Assembly: GCA_905331475.1 (NCBI GenBank)
Contig: CAJNYU010000830.1
Location: 38,958 to 102,957 of the forward strand
Origin: Rotaria socialis
Lineage: Eukaryota; Rotifera; Eurotatoria; Philodinida; Philodinidae
Direction: 5' to 3'
Length of the DNA stretch: 64,000 bases
Of the stretch, positions 25,254-39,600 are shown in pieces. The notes below the pieces were generated by a model. The model worked only from the letters and a program-made list of their open reading frames with translations. It did no database searches and was not told the origin of the DNA. Numbering within the stretch: the first letter of the stretch is position 1; every line of letters starts with the position of its first letter. The position numbers and the translations under genes were made by a program.

Positions 25254-27596
25254 ATGACAGTTGAATCGTCGGTATCTGAACAGCAACGTGCCATTGTCGA
25301 ACTTTATCTCCATTCGAAATGGATTAAAGGAAGTATAGCACTTGAAGATGACAATTTATTGATCGAATATGCTAACAATAAACGTAATCAACAAGTGTTA
25401 ATTGATGAATTGCATAATCATACTAATATATCTAATACTCATGATACATCAGATACTGTTAACAACAATCAAAAACGTTTAGTAAAAATAGTTAAACCAG
25501 ACAATGTTGGACTTGGTAATAATGAAAATTAATTTGAGGTTATTTTTATTTTCCTATATTTCAAATAGGAATCAGTATCAAAGGTGGACGAGAAAATCGA
25601 ATGCCTATACTAATTAGTAAAATATTTCCAAATTTACCGGCTGCTCAAAGTGGACAACTTCACATTGGTGATGCTATACTTTCAGTTAATGGCAAAGATT
25701 TACAACATGTTTCTCATGAAGAAGCTGTACAAATATTGAAAACAGCAGGAAGAGAAGTTGAAATGGAAGGTATGTTTTAAACTGGAGATTGTAGTGAATA
25801 TATTCATGTGTACGAAAAAATATTAAGTCTAAAGTTGCCAATAGACAAAGTTCTAATCAGTATCTATTAAATATTTATTTCGGTCTAAACGAAAGATTTT
25901 CGAACTCAGTGTTCTAGATTGATTTTTAATGGTGCATGAAAGTTGCTTTATTCCTGCGCATGTTTCGAAAATATCTAGTTACGAATAAACATTACAAGTT
26001 ACAAAGCTAGTAGATGAGATTATCAAAAATTTTTAAACAGATCATCTCCTGTTGTTGGCTAATCTAAGAATTTCAAATGTTCGAACGTAGTTCTGTGTCA
26101 GATAGAATTTTAAGTTCGAATGTTTGACTAATTATATCTATTGTAGTTCGATATCTACGAGAAGTGAATAATGCAATTCAAAAGCAACATCAACCATCTG
26201 AAAATAATCTAATTGGATCCAACGGCAACCGCAATATTTCAGCTTTAACTCATCATTCATCAAACGATTCAATTTTCTATGAAACAAAACGAATACCTCT
26301 TCGTTTATGTTATGTCTTTCGTCGTTCATCATCAGCTACTGATATTCTTGTTTTATCATCTTCAACATTGCCTCCAACAACAGCAGCACCTCTATTAACC
26401 AACAATACAAATGGTTCAGTGTTAGATATAGTTTTACCTCATATACAAACATGTTATAGTCTACGTTTTGTTGATGATATGTATGCTCGAAGATGGTTTT
26501 ATATACTTCATTCAAAAATGTCTCGTTACCTTTTGGAAGTTTTACCCGAGATTGAAGAGCATCTTATTATTACACGAAATTCAAATGGAATAAAAGCGTT
26601 AGGATGGTTAACCGAACTTGTTAATCATAATGAAACAACAACAATGAAATCCTGGCGACCTGTTTTTCTTGTTTTAACAGATTCCGAATTATGTTTTTTC
26701 TATTCTTCACTTATATCAAGACAAACATGTCGCGAATTAGAAATAGCCTATCCTATACTTTCGAGCAGGTAAAAAAGACAATAATATATAGAGAAAAATT
26801 AATTAATTATTTTTTATCTTTTTGAAGATTCATTCAATCTCATTGTGATTCATCGATTGATATTGATACATCATTGTTGTTATTTCGTACTGGAACAAAA
26901 TTTGGTATTGTTACGCATACATTTCGAAGTCAAACAAAACTCGACTTAGATTATTGGATTACAAGAACAATTCAATGTTTACAAAATGCTGTTATTCGAA
27001 CAAAAGAAGTCATTTTCCGTACGGAACAAAATTTTATGTTTTGTAAAACCCGATTGCGAAGATTGTTGAAGTATATAGAATAGAGATTTCCATGTTCGAC
27101 ATCGCGATAGAAATAACCATAGGCATGCAGAAAACAGACAGAATATAGCAATGTCTCTGTGATTTGTAACAACGATTGCATCCTATTTCTTGTTTTTATC
27201 CCATAGGAATTATACTAACAGTTTTCTTTGTCTAAACCTATATTCTAGCTTGTAAATGGAATAATCGCACATGCAAATTGTATTTACATTATGAAAATGG
27301 TTTCACATTATATACGGATCCAGCAAATAGTTGTTCTCAAGTACGCTTACTGTGGCGAGAACCATTCGAAAAACTTCGTCTATCATCGGATGACAATGAT
27401 CATCTGCTTATGTTAGATTTTCACGGAGAAGAAGGTGTAATGGTATGAAGAAATTTATTTTATATTTAACGTCAAATCCTCTTTTATTCTATTTTTTTAT
27501 TAGCAACTATACTTTGGCACATCACCCAAACCATTTGTCTTCCACTTGCACGCATTTTTATCCACTAAAGCATTACGCGCTGGTATCATCAGATAA
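25254..27596 (+). CDS. Syntrophin (alpha/beta type): split PH, PDZ, PH, SU domains
   Basis: Exons 25254-25515, 25569-25769, 26147-26768, 26828-27018, 27249-27442, 27504-27596; 520 aa, the usual syntrophin length. Syntrophins are membrane-associated adaptors that bind dystrophin/dystrobrevin through the PH2-SU region and recruit channels and signalling proteins through PDZ. Seen: the first half of PH1 ([19 protein letters not shown]); PDZ at about 74-156 with the syntrophin-specific [20 protein letters not shown] and [19 protein letters not shown]; the second PH1 half beginning [15 protein letters not shown]2 with [29 protein letters not shown] and LDYWITRTI; and the SU domain [30 protein letters not shown] and the C-terminal [19 protein letters not shown]. 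The KRIPL and SU signatures match alpha/beta rather than gamma syntrophins. Exon 4's donor (TTCC|GTACGG) was chosen because it aligns without a gap; a donor 26 nt downstream (ATGTTTT|GTAAAA) is also in frame. Confidence 0.93.
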
Positions 27597-28685
27597 AATT
27601 TTTCTTTAACTAGTCACGTAGAAATAGTTTGCCCACGTCTTTTCTCTCAGATACGCTCATATTTATGAATACAATTGAAATTATTTTTTTAATCTTAGTC
27701 TATCATCAGCACATAACAGTTCTTTTATCTATATTCGTTTTAATTTTGCATTTGTTCTTTCATTGGTTGTACTTGTATTTTTAAAACGGAAGCCAGTGTA
27801 GATATTTGTATTTTTGTTTGTTTATACAATAATGAAGAAAAAGTATTCAATTATCTATTTTTTTCTATTACTATTACAAGTGCGCATGTGTCATCATCGA
27901 ATTGTTCAAGCATGCCATGATTCTAAGTATGATGAGATGAGACATCACTTTTCTGAATAGTCTTTCCAACTCAAGACGAATACTAACAAAGAGACTAGAG
28001 ATTAACTATATATTCTTAGACGCAACTGCGAGCTTTACAGATATTTTCAATCTTGGAAATAAATGCAACTAGCTTTCTATAAGCTAGATCATCACTATAC
28101 AACAATACGTGACTGTTGAGCATTTCCTAGAGGGCGTTATCTTCATCACAACGACACAAAAGATTACAGACGGCGTCCTCTATTGAGCTTTGAAAGTTCA
28201 ACTCTGTACAATATAGTTTGATGACTCATTCCTTATCATATGGAAATGGAAATGCTCGTGCGTTTTAAAAGAAGAATAAAACGTGGGTATTTTTCCATTA
28301 TAAACAAAACAAAAATAGTATGATACTAGAACTAATCAACAATTCAGTTCAGCTCAATCACGTGGTTAGAAAATCAGGTGCTTTAATAAATGCACAAAAA
28401 ACAGAGAGTAGCTGCTGCTATTGGAAAATAGGCGCTAGTGTGAATCATATCGAAGTATGTATTGTTTATTGTATCTTTTATTTTATTTTGTTTTTCTCTC
28501 GAATCTAAATCACAGATATGTGTAAATGTAAATAGAAAATTTAAGATAAGTACAGGCAAAAATCGAGGATAAGAAATCAATTGTTGTCACGTTTCATATC
28601 ATAGCGATTATCAAAAAATAAACTTTCTAATAAACACATACATTTTAATATTTTCAGATATAAACTTTGAACGAAAAAAGAAACA
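27597..28685. other. Intergenic between syntrophin and cathepsin L
   Basis: Contains the syntrophin 3' UTR and the cathepsin L promoter. No coding frame with similarity. An acceptor TTTTCAG ends at 28657, 28 bases before the cathepsin L ATG. Confidence 0.45.
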
Positions 28686-30064
<1,379 letters not shown>

Positions 30065-30135
30065 ATACCAGATATAACTATGCAATGATAAAACCAATAT
30101 GCAAAAGAAATCTTTATTTCTGATATCATTGAATC

Positions 30136-30141
30136 AATAAA
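30136..30141 (+). terminator. Poly(A) signal of cathepsin L
   Basis: AATAAA 72 bases after the stop codon, in sequence CAATAAAACGTGC. A second cluster of AATAAA lies near 30357. Confidence 0.6.
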
Positions 30142-32415
30142 ACGTGCATATCTTTTCTGCTTTTCTCCTTCTCATGTATACGATTCATTATTATATTCTA
30201 TCTTGCGCTATTTGCTCTGTGAAATCATACTATGTTGTTCATTTTGTATTCGTTGTATTGCCGATTGCTTGTACAAAGTACGTTGTTGAGATAGATATCG
30301 TTTTTGTGTTTTTGTTATACCCAAGTTTCGTTCTTTTCTTGTATTTGATTTCACGTAAATAAAATAAAAAGATATTATCTTGAATGAAGACTCTAGTCAC
30401 ATTCATGAACGAAATTTTCAACGGTAAATATGTTTAACGAAGATGCAAGACAAGTACTATATCCATGGAAAGTTTGTTTTTTATCGTAATAATTTCGAGA
30501 ATGGAAATTTAGGAAACTATTTCCAGTCGTCAGTGTTACTGAGCTTTTGCAATCAATTGAAGTAATTCTAAAGCGACAGAGTATTTCTGGACGAAAAATA
30601 TATCTCGGCAACCCAAGCCACGACAAGTGTAGTTCCTAACAGAGTTTTGAATACGACCTGTGAACCAACGTTAGGAAGCATAATTGACTAAATCCGTACT
30701 GCAACGTAATTGTTAAAAAGCAGAACATACGAATGTTTACATGGAAGAAATAAATGAATACAAACGATTCTATTCAAGGCATCAATTTTACACCTACTTA
30801 ACAGTATCACCTCTATACTCATAGAAGATCATCTCGACCAGAATATTGACAACTGACACTAAACGTATCCTTTAACTATCATTGTTTTGCTAAAAAGACG
30901 ATGTAAGAAAGTAGTGAGAAAAAAATGTAAGCGAGACTTCACTTAGTATGTTGTCGGCTTTCCCCGTTTGATGAACTTGTGAAAGTGAGTCGATTGCCAC
31001 TCGAATTCATGTCATCGTCGTGGATATAGAATGTGAACCGAGCAAAAACATTGGTGAATAGAATTCACGAGAAAAACAAGATTGGATTTTCAAAAGATAT
31101 TCTTTGTTGATTTCTCATTTTGAATTGAGATTTTCTAATCGAGTTCAGTTTTTGTAGAAAAATAGAACAGTTTGTTTTTCTGAAACGACGACAAGAATAA
31201 ACTTTAACATCACCATAAATTATATATTGTTGTCCTATACCATAAAACTTCTGGAGAAAAAAACGTCTTTTTGGATTTCTTATAGCAGACTGAAAAGAAA
31301 TAAAAGAATCCGCTATATTACGCTAGTATTGTCTCCATCCATTGAGTTGCCAGTAATGGTGCATTTTGTTGTTCTTCTATATAAAAATACGCATCAAGAT
31401 TCATACAATTAAGCCGCAATCAAACGCACAAGTAGCATAATTTTGTGTACTGCTCATTAAAGATGCAAACATGAAGAAAGTAGAGCCCTTAACTAGCCCA
31501 ACGAAACTCATAATTAGCCACAGTAGTGACAATTCTCTTTTCAAATTAGAGTGAATTATCACAGATAGATGCCTGGCGGTTGAGTTTCTATACTGCATCA
31601 CATTTATTATTATTTGAAGTTTGAGTTTTATGATGTCGGTGAAACATTTAGCCGTGCTATCAAGTTGAAATTCATTTTATATCAAGCACAAGTAAAGTAA
31701 CAGTATGGGTCTACTTTATTCAAAACTTCATAATATCTGTGTGCAATTGTGTGAATTCAGTTCTCAAAGTGTTCATCATTTCTTTCGAAGCCACTTCTCA
31801 ATAATAATATGTTGTTCTAGCTGCTGATTCATTCTGCGTCATACCGTCATTTCTCTTCATTTATTATATTCTCGTAGTGCAGTTATAGCCATAGCAGTTC
31901 GCCGCGAGATTCATTTCTTTATACTACTATTAGAAAAACAAGTGAAGACCTAGCAGATAATATTAGTTGATTGTTGTTTTTATTGCGCTCACAACCATCT
32001 GAATAGTATGGAACGATACTCTTGAATTCGGTGGAAAACTGAAAATGGTACATTTATCAATAGGTGTGTCGAAAATTCTACTTCATGAAAGCAATAATCT
32101 CCGCTGCTCTTACAATCGTGTTTACAGCCTCAACTATAGATGAATAGTTTACTACTAGAATTTTTCAGCTTAGATGAAGAAAAAAATCGAGACAGTTACA
32201 ATCATGGTGATTACCAAAAAATGTTCATTTTTAGCGACAACAACATTAGAAACAGTTGTATGACTTTGGAACTCACGCCTATGTTTAGATGGATTATTAT
32301 TCTGAGCTACGGTCTGATAAATGCTTGTGGAAATATAGTAATAGTCATTGAGTAGAATGATTGAAGCCAATAATTTTATCTGAATTCATATCTCTATTTC
32401 ACAAACTAACTGTAG
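30142..32415. other. Intergenic, no gene recognised
   Basis: About 2.3 kb of AT-rich DNA. Frames of 60-77 codons occur on both strands but none shows domain motifs or continues through plausible splice sites. Confidence 0.45.
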
Positions 32416-32742
32416 CGGGCCAGAGAGTTCTCTGATCGTTTCATCATTCAAAATATTGATTGGCTCCCATTAAGTGAAATAATAGTTATCGATATCAAAA
32501 ATGAACTTCTAGTTTCGATAGGTGCAGTCTGTTTGACCTTCGGCACAGTAGGTAATCTCATCAATATTCTCCTTTTCAAACGGCGATCGCTATGGAAACT
32601 GGCACCTACCGTTCCTTTCATAATGGCTGCTTCTATTGCCAATATGATCAGCATATATACAGTGATCACGATGCGGATATTCATTGGTTTTAAGATCACA
32701 CCAACTTACAATTCATCAATCTTGTGCAAATTACAAATGTAG
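32416..32742 (+). pseudogene. Truncated rhodopsin-like GPCR (TM1-TM2 to start of TM3)
   Basis: Open frame of 108 codons. An extracellular N-terminal piece is followed by TM1 (LVSIGAVCLTFGTVGNLINI, with the GN pair), an intracellular loop FKRRSLWKLAPT, TM2 (FIMAASIANMISIYTVI) and a loop ending SSILCKLQM, where the Cys would be the TM3-top disulfide Cys of class A receptors. A stop follows at once and TM3-TM7 are missing. The frame opens after a stop with no ATG in the N-terminal part. Invertebrate FMRFamide/orphan-type receptors look like this. Most likely a decayed fragment; a downstream exon was sought to about 33100 and not found. Confidence 0.5.
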
Positions 32743-32799
32743 TTGTAGTACACGCCATTTTCTACATCGAGTTGGTTCATGCAGTATTTTCCGATCTTC

Positions 32800-33020
32800 C
32801 AAATTTTGAAAGTTCGAGATTTTTGCGGTTTTTCTCAGCATTGCCAGGATTTTTTTAAATTTTTCTGAATTTTTGGCGGTAGTTTGCGCTTTTTTCAGAG
32901 TTTTTTCGAAATTTTTGGCTTTTTTTCGAGATTTCTTCAGGATTATTGCAAAGTTTTTTGTTTTTTTTCGGTTGTTTTTAGATTTTTTCTGAGTTTTTTT
33001 GAGTTTTGCAGGATTTTGAG
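32800..33020. repeat. T-rich quasi-repetitive tract
   Basis: Degenerate units of the kind TTTTTCNGAGTTTTT with interspersed GAG/GCA over about 220 bp. Minus-strand frames here are Lys-rich artefacts of composition. It directly follows the GPCR fragment. Confidence 0.7.
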
Positions 33021-34370
33021 ATTTGAATTCTCGATTTTCGAGTTTGACATCCAATAACATAACATTGAGGGGAACTCATAATATCGTGCTTAACATAGTT
33101 TAAGTTTCATTTTGTGAAATATTATACAATGCAAGACAATTTTTCGAATATTGAATGGGCTTCACGCACGCATCCCTTGGCCATTACGATGATAGAATAG
33201 TAATATGTAGTTTGTTTTACTTTTGAACGAGGTGGAGGATCATCAATAGAGATAAAAAAATCCATATCGCCCATTTCAAGAAGAAAGACAATTGAACTAT
33301 TAACAGGTAAGTTTAACAAAACTATAAAGGCTTTAACAGTCAATAAGAAATATCTAAACAATAATTGATAAGAAACATTTTAACAGCAATCAGCGATAAA
33401 AAAATATAGACAAAGTAGAGGAACTATGCGATTCGAGCTGAACATCAGTAATCACTTCAATCAAATACAATGAAGACAGAACATCATTCTATACTTCTGC
33501 CAATCGCTAGCGTTATCCTCAATTTAAAAAAAATTAATATTGAAGAAAAAATTATGTTTATAAAGAATATAGACAGGCCAGACGGCCTGGTGCGACCTCG
33601 GGTACATTCTATTTTACTCAATTTTTCTGTTGTTCGTTATGATGCTCATTTCATTCTAAATATTTTGAATAAACATATAATAAAATCAAATGACATAAAT
33701 TCATATCGAACCACGACCATTAAGCGATTTTTTGCTAATATTTCAACTGCAGTCACGATGGAAATTAATTAAACAATTCACAATTTCAATAGGACACAAT
33801 ATAATTATTTGATGAATTATCAGTGGAAGCCTCTCTAGCATGAACATGGCGTTCTGTTTGAATATTTCTTCTTGGTTTCTTCATAGACAAATATCATAAA
33901 TCTGGAAAATGAGAGAATTTGCATGAGACATCGCGTATTATTCTATTCAATTGATGCATAGTATATAATAAGTGAAAAGAATTTCAGTTATCAACGTGCT
34001 TCAAGTTGTCATTTTATATTCTGATCGGATATAAACAATTCTATCCGCTCTTCTTGATGAACTTGCCTTGTTTACTCGTGTGTATACACGAAGTAAAGTT
34101 GAGGCATATTTATTGTAATATCATATCTTGAATCCCTACAGACTTGGAGAAATTCTATGAAAAAGCAAGAAAACACATGTTTTCTTGCTTTTTCTCATTG
34201 TTTTCAATCCGAAGTAAGTAAACCTATGATTAGAAATGTTTTTGTTAAAAAGGACGAAATGAGAAAAAATCCATGTGACACATGACTATACCCAAATTTC
34301 TGTTCCCGCTTATGATATAAAGCAGTACTTAAGTCATACAATAAAACAGTTGACAATATTTTTCGATAGT
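33021..34370. other. Intergenic upstream of the 585-residue gene
   Basis: A 100-codon frame at 33470 begins with ATG but has no recognisable family and no splice partners. A 16-nt inverted pair AAGCAAGAAAACACATGT / ACATGTTTTCTTGCTT lies at about 34164-34192. A likely acceptor TTTTTCGATAG ends one base before the next gene's ATG. Confidence 0.4.
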
Positions 34371-36555
34371 ATGAATACTGGTAAGTTTCAATGTTGTAAT
34401 TTTCTCTTTTGGCACATTTCATCTAAAAGTTTCAATATGTGCGCTGTTGTTGGCGCTGGCTCTGAGCGTCACGAATGGAAAAATAGTGAAATCTTCAGTG
34501 TCTAATTTAATTTTCATGTCGCCAGAAACTGATCCATATGTTGATAGTTACATGACAACAATCGCAAGTATGAGTACAAGGGAAATGATGAATTTACCCA
34601 AATTAAGTGATTCTGAATTTTTGGACCAACTGACACGTGGATACGATGCAATTCCAAGTAAGGATTTTAAAAATACAAACAGTCTATTTAAATCTATGTA
34701 AATGATTTTTCGAGCTACCACTGGTCAATTTTAGTTCTAGTTACTATATTCTATACAGAGCGTCTTGAATATCTTTGTCTTACTATGGAGAATAAGAGAT
34801 ACTTTGCTGTTTCTACGATAAAGACTTTTTGCAAAGCCTTTCACAAAATCAAAGCTACAAATTTCAGAAAATCATTTCTATTTTTCATAATCATTTCTGT
34901 GTTACATAGTATTGAGACAAGATTCTAATTCTACAAAATTATTTGATCTATCTATTGATGAACCAATGGAATTTCAACCAGATTTGGAAAATGAATGGGA
35001 AGAACTTATGGATGCAGGCCCATCCAGTATTAATTTAATGGGCTCGGTGATGGCTATTGCCAGTAAAAAAGACTTTCCTCTCAGAGTCGATTTTAACTAT
35101 ACGCATCTTAAGTATCCTGGCTCTTTTCAAACCACACTTATGCAGGTTTCTCATACTATGTACAGAGCATTGTATAGCGCTCATACAAATATGGGAATCA
35201 TTCAAATAAATATGCGCGAGATTCCGGCACTCTTGAAAACAGCGGTCAAGCTCATTACTCAAGCGTCGACCTCATTGAACAAGGCAATGCTACCTCGAAC
35301 ATTGGCAAGCATTGGTCGATTTACCAATGAAAGTGCTGCTGCTGCCCGTGCGTCACTTGATCATTTCGAAATTCTTCAAGCGCTTCTGCAAGAAGTTCTT
35401 GAGGTGACTACTTTAACGGGTAGCCACAATAAATACATAGCCGAAGAACTAGCAACCGAAGCTAACGGAATAAGAGAAGAAACAAAAGAAATGGATAAAA
35501 CTGTTGCTAATATAGCGGCACACTATGACGCTGCTAGAAAAGATTTGGAGAAGGCTCGACAAGATTACCATGTTGCTATGATGTATCTGCCAGGTGCTGG
35601 TTGGGATTCTCATGCATGGAATGTTTATGCTTCTCAACGGCCTGCTGAAACCTGCAGTCGCACTTGGTACGGTAAACGTCGTTGTAGATCTCTTCGTGAT
35701 GAGCAATTTCAACAATACACCGCTGAAGCACGACACAAAGCTCAACAAGCTCTGGTAAGTTGTATTTTATTGGCAATTACGCAGCCTTTAGTATTTTATT
35801 ATAGAATTTACTCCAAACAGCAGAGACACACAATAAAAATATCTATGATCAACAAATGAAAAAACAAGATGAATTGAGTTTAGCCATTAGTAATTTAGCA
35901 AAGCTTAATTTGAATGAACTATCTGTCAATGAAACAATAAAAATTTTACTTGATGCCACAAAAAATATTGCACTGATTCAACGTCAATGGGGTCGTATCA
36001 CTCGATTTTTCAGTACTCTTACCATCAATACAGAACACACACAGAAGGTAAATTGTATGAATGGCTTTTCTATTCCTCGTATTCCTAAAATATTTAAGCA
36101 GTAAATCGATTTTAAACTTATAGGTAATTTTGCAAGATTTTCTTGGTGCCATTTCCGATGTTGAACTTATGGGAAGGCCGTTAGATCCAATTGATCAAAC
36201 ACTTTTTCTTGTATTATTAGTGGAGTCGGTAACAGACATTGATCGCGATTCTCACCTACTTTTTCTTATGTCTAAAACTTACTCAGATGTATCAAAGAAG
36301 TACATGATAGATCAGATAGCAGGATTGGCCGGCGCTCTAGCAATACAAAGTAACGATGAACGCGATATCTATGTAAAAGAGGTAGCTAACAAAAGCAAAA
36401 CAATATCAAATCAAGTTAAAGAGTTAGCAACTGAACGACACAAAGACTATGAAATGACGAACCTTTTTCGTCAGCAACAATATATGCAATATATTCAAGA
36501 AGGAATGCTACAAGAATTGAATAATCTCGATGGAATGGGAATTGGACGACGTTGA
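34371..36555 (+). CDS. Secreted helix-rich protein of unknown family (585 aa)
   Basis: Exons 34371-34380, 34430-34657, 34910-35754, 35805-36047, 36124-36555; the frame closes at 585 aa. The first exon codes only MNT plus one base, and exon 2 completes a signal peptide (MNTVSICALLLALALSVTNG). The rest is strongly helical: Ala/Leu/Gln-rich helices at about 150-250, a charged coiled-coil-like stretch at about 257-305 (ANGIREETKEMDKTVANIAA), a conserved-looking break GAGWDSHAW at 308-316, two Cys at about 328 and 338 flanking a basic WYGKRRCR, then further helices to the C-terminus. There is no membrane segment after the signal peptide in the spliced model. I do not recognise the family. The length, signal peptide and long paired helices suggest an extracellular helical-bundle protein; no function is claimed. 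Confidence 0.75.
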
Positions 36556-36669
36556 TAGTAGATTAGGTGAAACATGGTACTTCTATAATGTGAACTACAG
36601 CCATAATTATTTCTCTTCTGTAATCATGACTTGATTCGAAGCAGTACGATTTTTTTTCAAATTAAAGTC

Positions 36670-36675
36670 AATAAA
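36670..36675 (+). terminator. Poly(A) signal of the 585-residue gene
   Basis: AATAAA 115 bases after the stop codon, followed by an A-run. Confidence 0.5.
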
Positions 36676-39600
36676 AAAAATGAGATATTTCCTCTATCAT
36701 CTTATCACTAACACATTATTCCCCATGAATGCTCGAATAAAAAGAATCTTTTCATTGAATATCCTTCAGATATATGACAATTGGATGTTAAACTTTCGCA
36801 GCATAATAAAATTCTTCCAGATGATATGAAGCATTTATGGCAGAGATAAGAATTATAGCAAGAAACAAATTTACATACGCACCATTTCTAAATCTTATCC
36901 TACTCAATCGTAATAAAATAATCAACAATAACAATCAGTATTTCTACAGTTAATAAATACTACGAATCAGTCGATTTTCGCGGAATTTTCTTTTTCCTCG
37001 ACTCCAACTTCGCCGATTCCGACTTCACTTAATAAATTATTCGCCGAAAAATACATTTCTGAGAATTTGGCAGAATATGCGAAGCATATAGTCCATGTTG
37101 ATTCTTAGATGTAATGATTTTGTTTATTCATTTATACATATTTTCCGTAAGAATGAGAAAGTAAAGTAGCAAAAACTATTCACCGCTTCGGAATAAAAAC
37201 CAAATTTCAATTTTTAGCTCGTTTCTATAACCAGCTGATAAAACAGTCAGTTTTACTGCTTCATTTTATTTTCTGTTCCGTTCTGTTTTTGTTAGTAAAA
37301 TATGCCAAATGGATATACGAGATGCCTTATAGTGTATCTGAAGCACGATAATTTAATTTTAATTACTTTTTTGCTGAGAAGAATCAGAGTGCTAGACTAC
37401 ACCCACGCTCTTAACATCATAGAACACTGCTATCCCTGTGTTTTCATTTCTTACTTGCATAGGTGCCAGCACGAACAAGTTTTCATTCGACTAAAAAACA
37501 TGCGCCAACAATAGCATTTTTATGCAAGTTTATAGCTTCGTGATAGCTGTTTACTATTCAGAGTTTATTCACTGTATTTTATTTTAAAAGTTAGGTGACT
37601 CTTATAATACAAAATTTATTGTCGTACACACGATGAAATATTTAAAGTTATCTATTTTAATATACCCTATACAGTTTTGTCGAGGTTGAGGTATTCTCCA
37701 ACGTTCTTAAAAATCGACTTACCTGGGAAGTATTGCTTCCGTAGAATGTTGTATTTGCGTTGTGTTTAAATCTGCTGGTTGTATGCGTCATGATGTTGTA
37801 CTTATCGCGATAATAGATGGCAATAGTAGTTGAGATTGCATTTTGTGTTTCTGAAAATGTGTAAGGATCGTATTACATTTCAAGTATATATGATTATATG
37901 AGTAGCGTAAGAAAGCAGCGATCTATGCATGCAAGAAATTATCCATACGACGAGTAGTTCCGGCCGATATTTCCATATTCGAGTAGACGGATTGCATTCG
38001 ATGTAAAAGAATAAAAATGAAGAATCTCTTGTTATGATTTCGTGTCACAGATCTGATATTATAGATTTCTTGAGTTTTAATATTCTTGTAACAGACGGTG
38101 TTCAAAAGAAAATAATGCAATTATCAGCAAAACATAATCTTTTTAAATCGATTTGAAAAATATTCAGCTTGGCTTGCACATCAAAATCTGTTATGTCAAC
38201 GCCAACTTTTATAGTCATTTAGATCGAACTCGAAAGATAATCTTATCAGCTAATCTAAATATTCCTGTACATAAGATTATTTCTGTACTGACATTTAGCC
38301 AATCCCACAAAGAAATCTTCATTCAATTTTCTGAGCAATAGCCATACGACCATCACGATAATCTAGTCCAACTACTAGTTTTATTCTCCAACCTATGAAA
38401 ACAAATTAATTGATGAAAACAAAAATTTGAAATTCAGACATTCAATTTTCTTCAAAACTTTATCGGTACAACGAAATTTGTTCTCATATCTGTATACTAG
38501 TACGCCAAATGCAATAATATTTGATGATACACATCCGCATGTATGGTATTTGCTGGAATGGTATTCTCTGGGAAAATACCCAGTGAGAAAAAATTTATTC
38601 TTCTTCATAGGAATCAAGGGCTCAAACACAAATGTTTATCACAACTTAAAGCATAACACATAACAATATTTCAAATAGTTTTTCATTATCCAAATCAATA
38701 CTTCATTGTGTAATAATTAATTCTTTTTATTTGGTCTCCACCAATGAGAACTATTGAAATATCTGGTATGCTTTTTTTTACTAGTCTATCTAATGCTGCT
38801 ATTAAGAGCTTTTCTCAGCGAACGCTTATTTTCCTATCTGCTAAAAGTGCGTAACAAAAACAAAAAATTTTAAAGATAACTTCAGTAAATATCGTTTGTC
38901 GTACGCGATGAACTATTGGTCAAAAATACCGAAACGAAACTAGGTGTCAGATTATATTTATTTATTTATTTTCGTTCTCGTAGTTTTATCTTCGCGATTA
39001 ATTCGGCGATTTAGACTAAGCTAAAGGAAGTAGTTTTTGCAATCATAACTATTAGTCATCAATAGTTGAAAATCATCAAGATTTATCACAAACTATTGGT
39101 AAACGATCTCATTGATACGAAGTGAGACATTTAGAACTTCCCATCGATATTCTATATCGCAGTTGTTAATTGTATCCCTCGTGAGATAATCGTTCTTCTG
39201 ATTTCTTTAGTCCTAATCAGCTCGTTTTTCTTTGAAGTGAAATGTTAAAGTTTGCATTTCGCGAAACTCAATTTACCGAGTGTCGAGTTTATGCTTCGAG
39301 CATGTTTGTCGAATGTAAAACAAGAAACGAAAAAAACCCACTTTTCATTTTATTCTCAACGCAGATAGGTGGGTACACGTTTTCTATTTCTTTTCAGCGA
39401 CTTATTTCAGCGTGTACGCAGCGCTCTTTGTATCTTGTCCAAAAACAATGTCCAATAGTCATCGATTTCTATTCACACTCAAGAAATTTACACATAAGAA
39501 CTAACCTATCTGATGACGTTTTTTAAAGCAGAGTATAGTTATAGTAGATTGCACTATATTCCATAAAAATATGCACATGTGCCTTTTGTTTCATCAGGTA

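Noticed and set aside
32731-33060. Lys-rich minus-strand frame
   Set aside because: Composition artefact of a T-rich quasi-repeat; no domain and no splice support.
35755-35859. Hydrophobic C-terminal tail after the third exon of the 585-residue gene
   Set aside because: It is intron read-through after a good GTAAGT donor; the spliced frame continues for two more exons.
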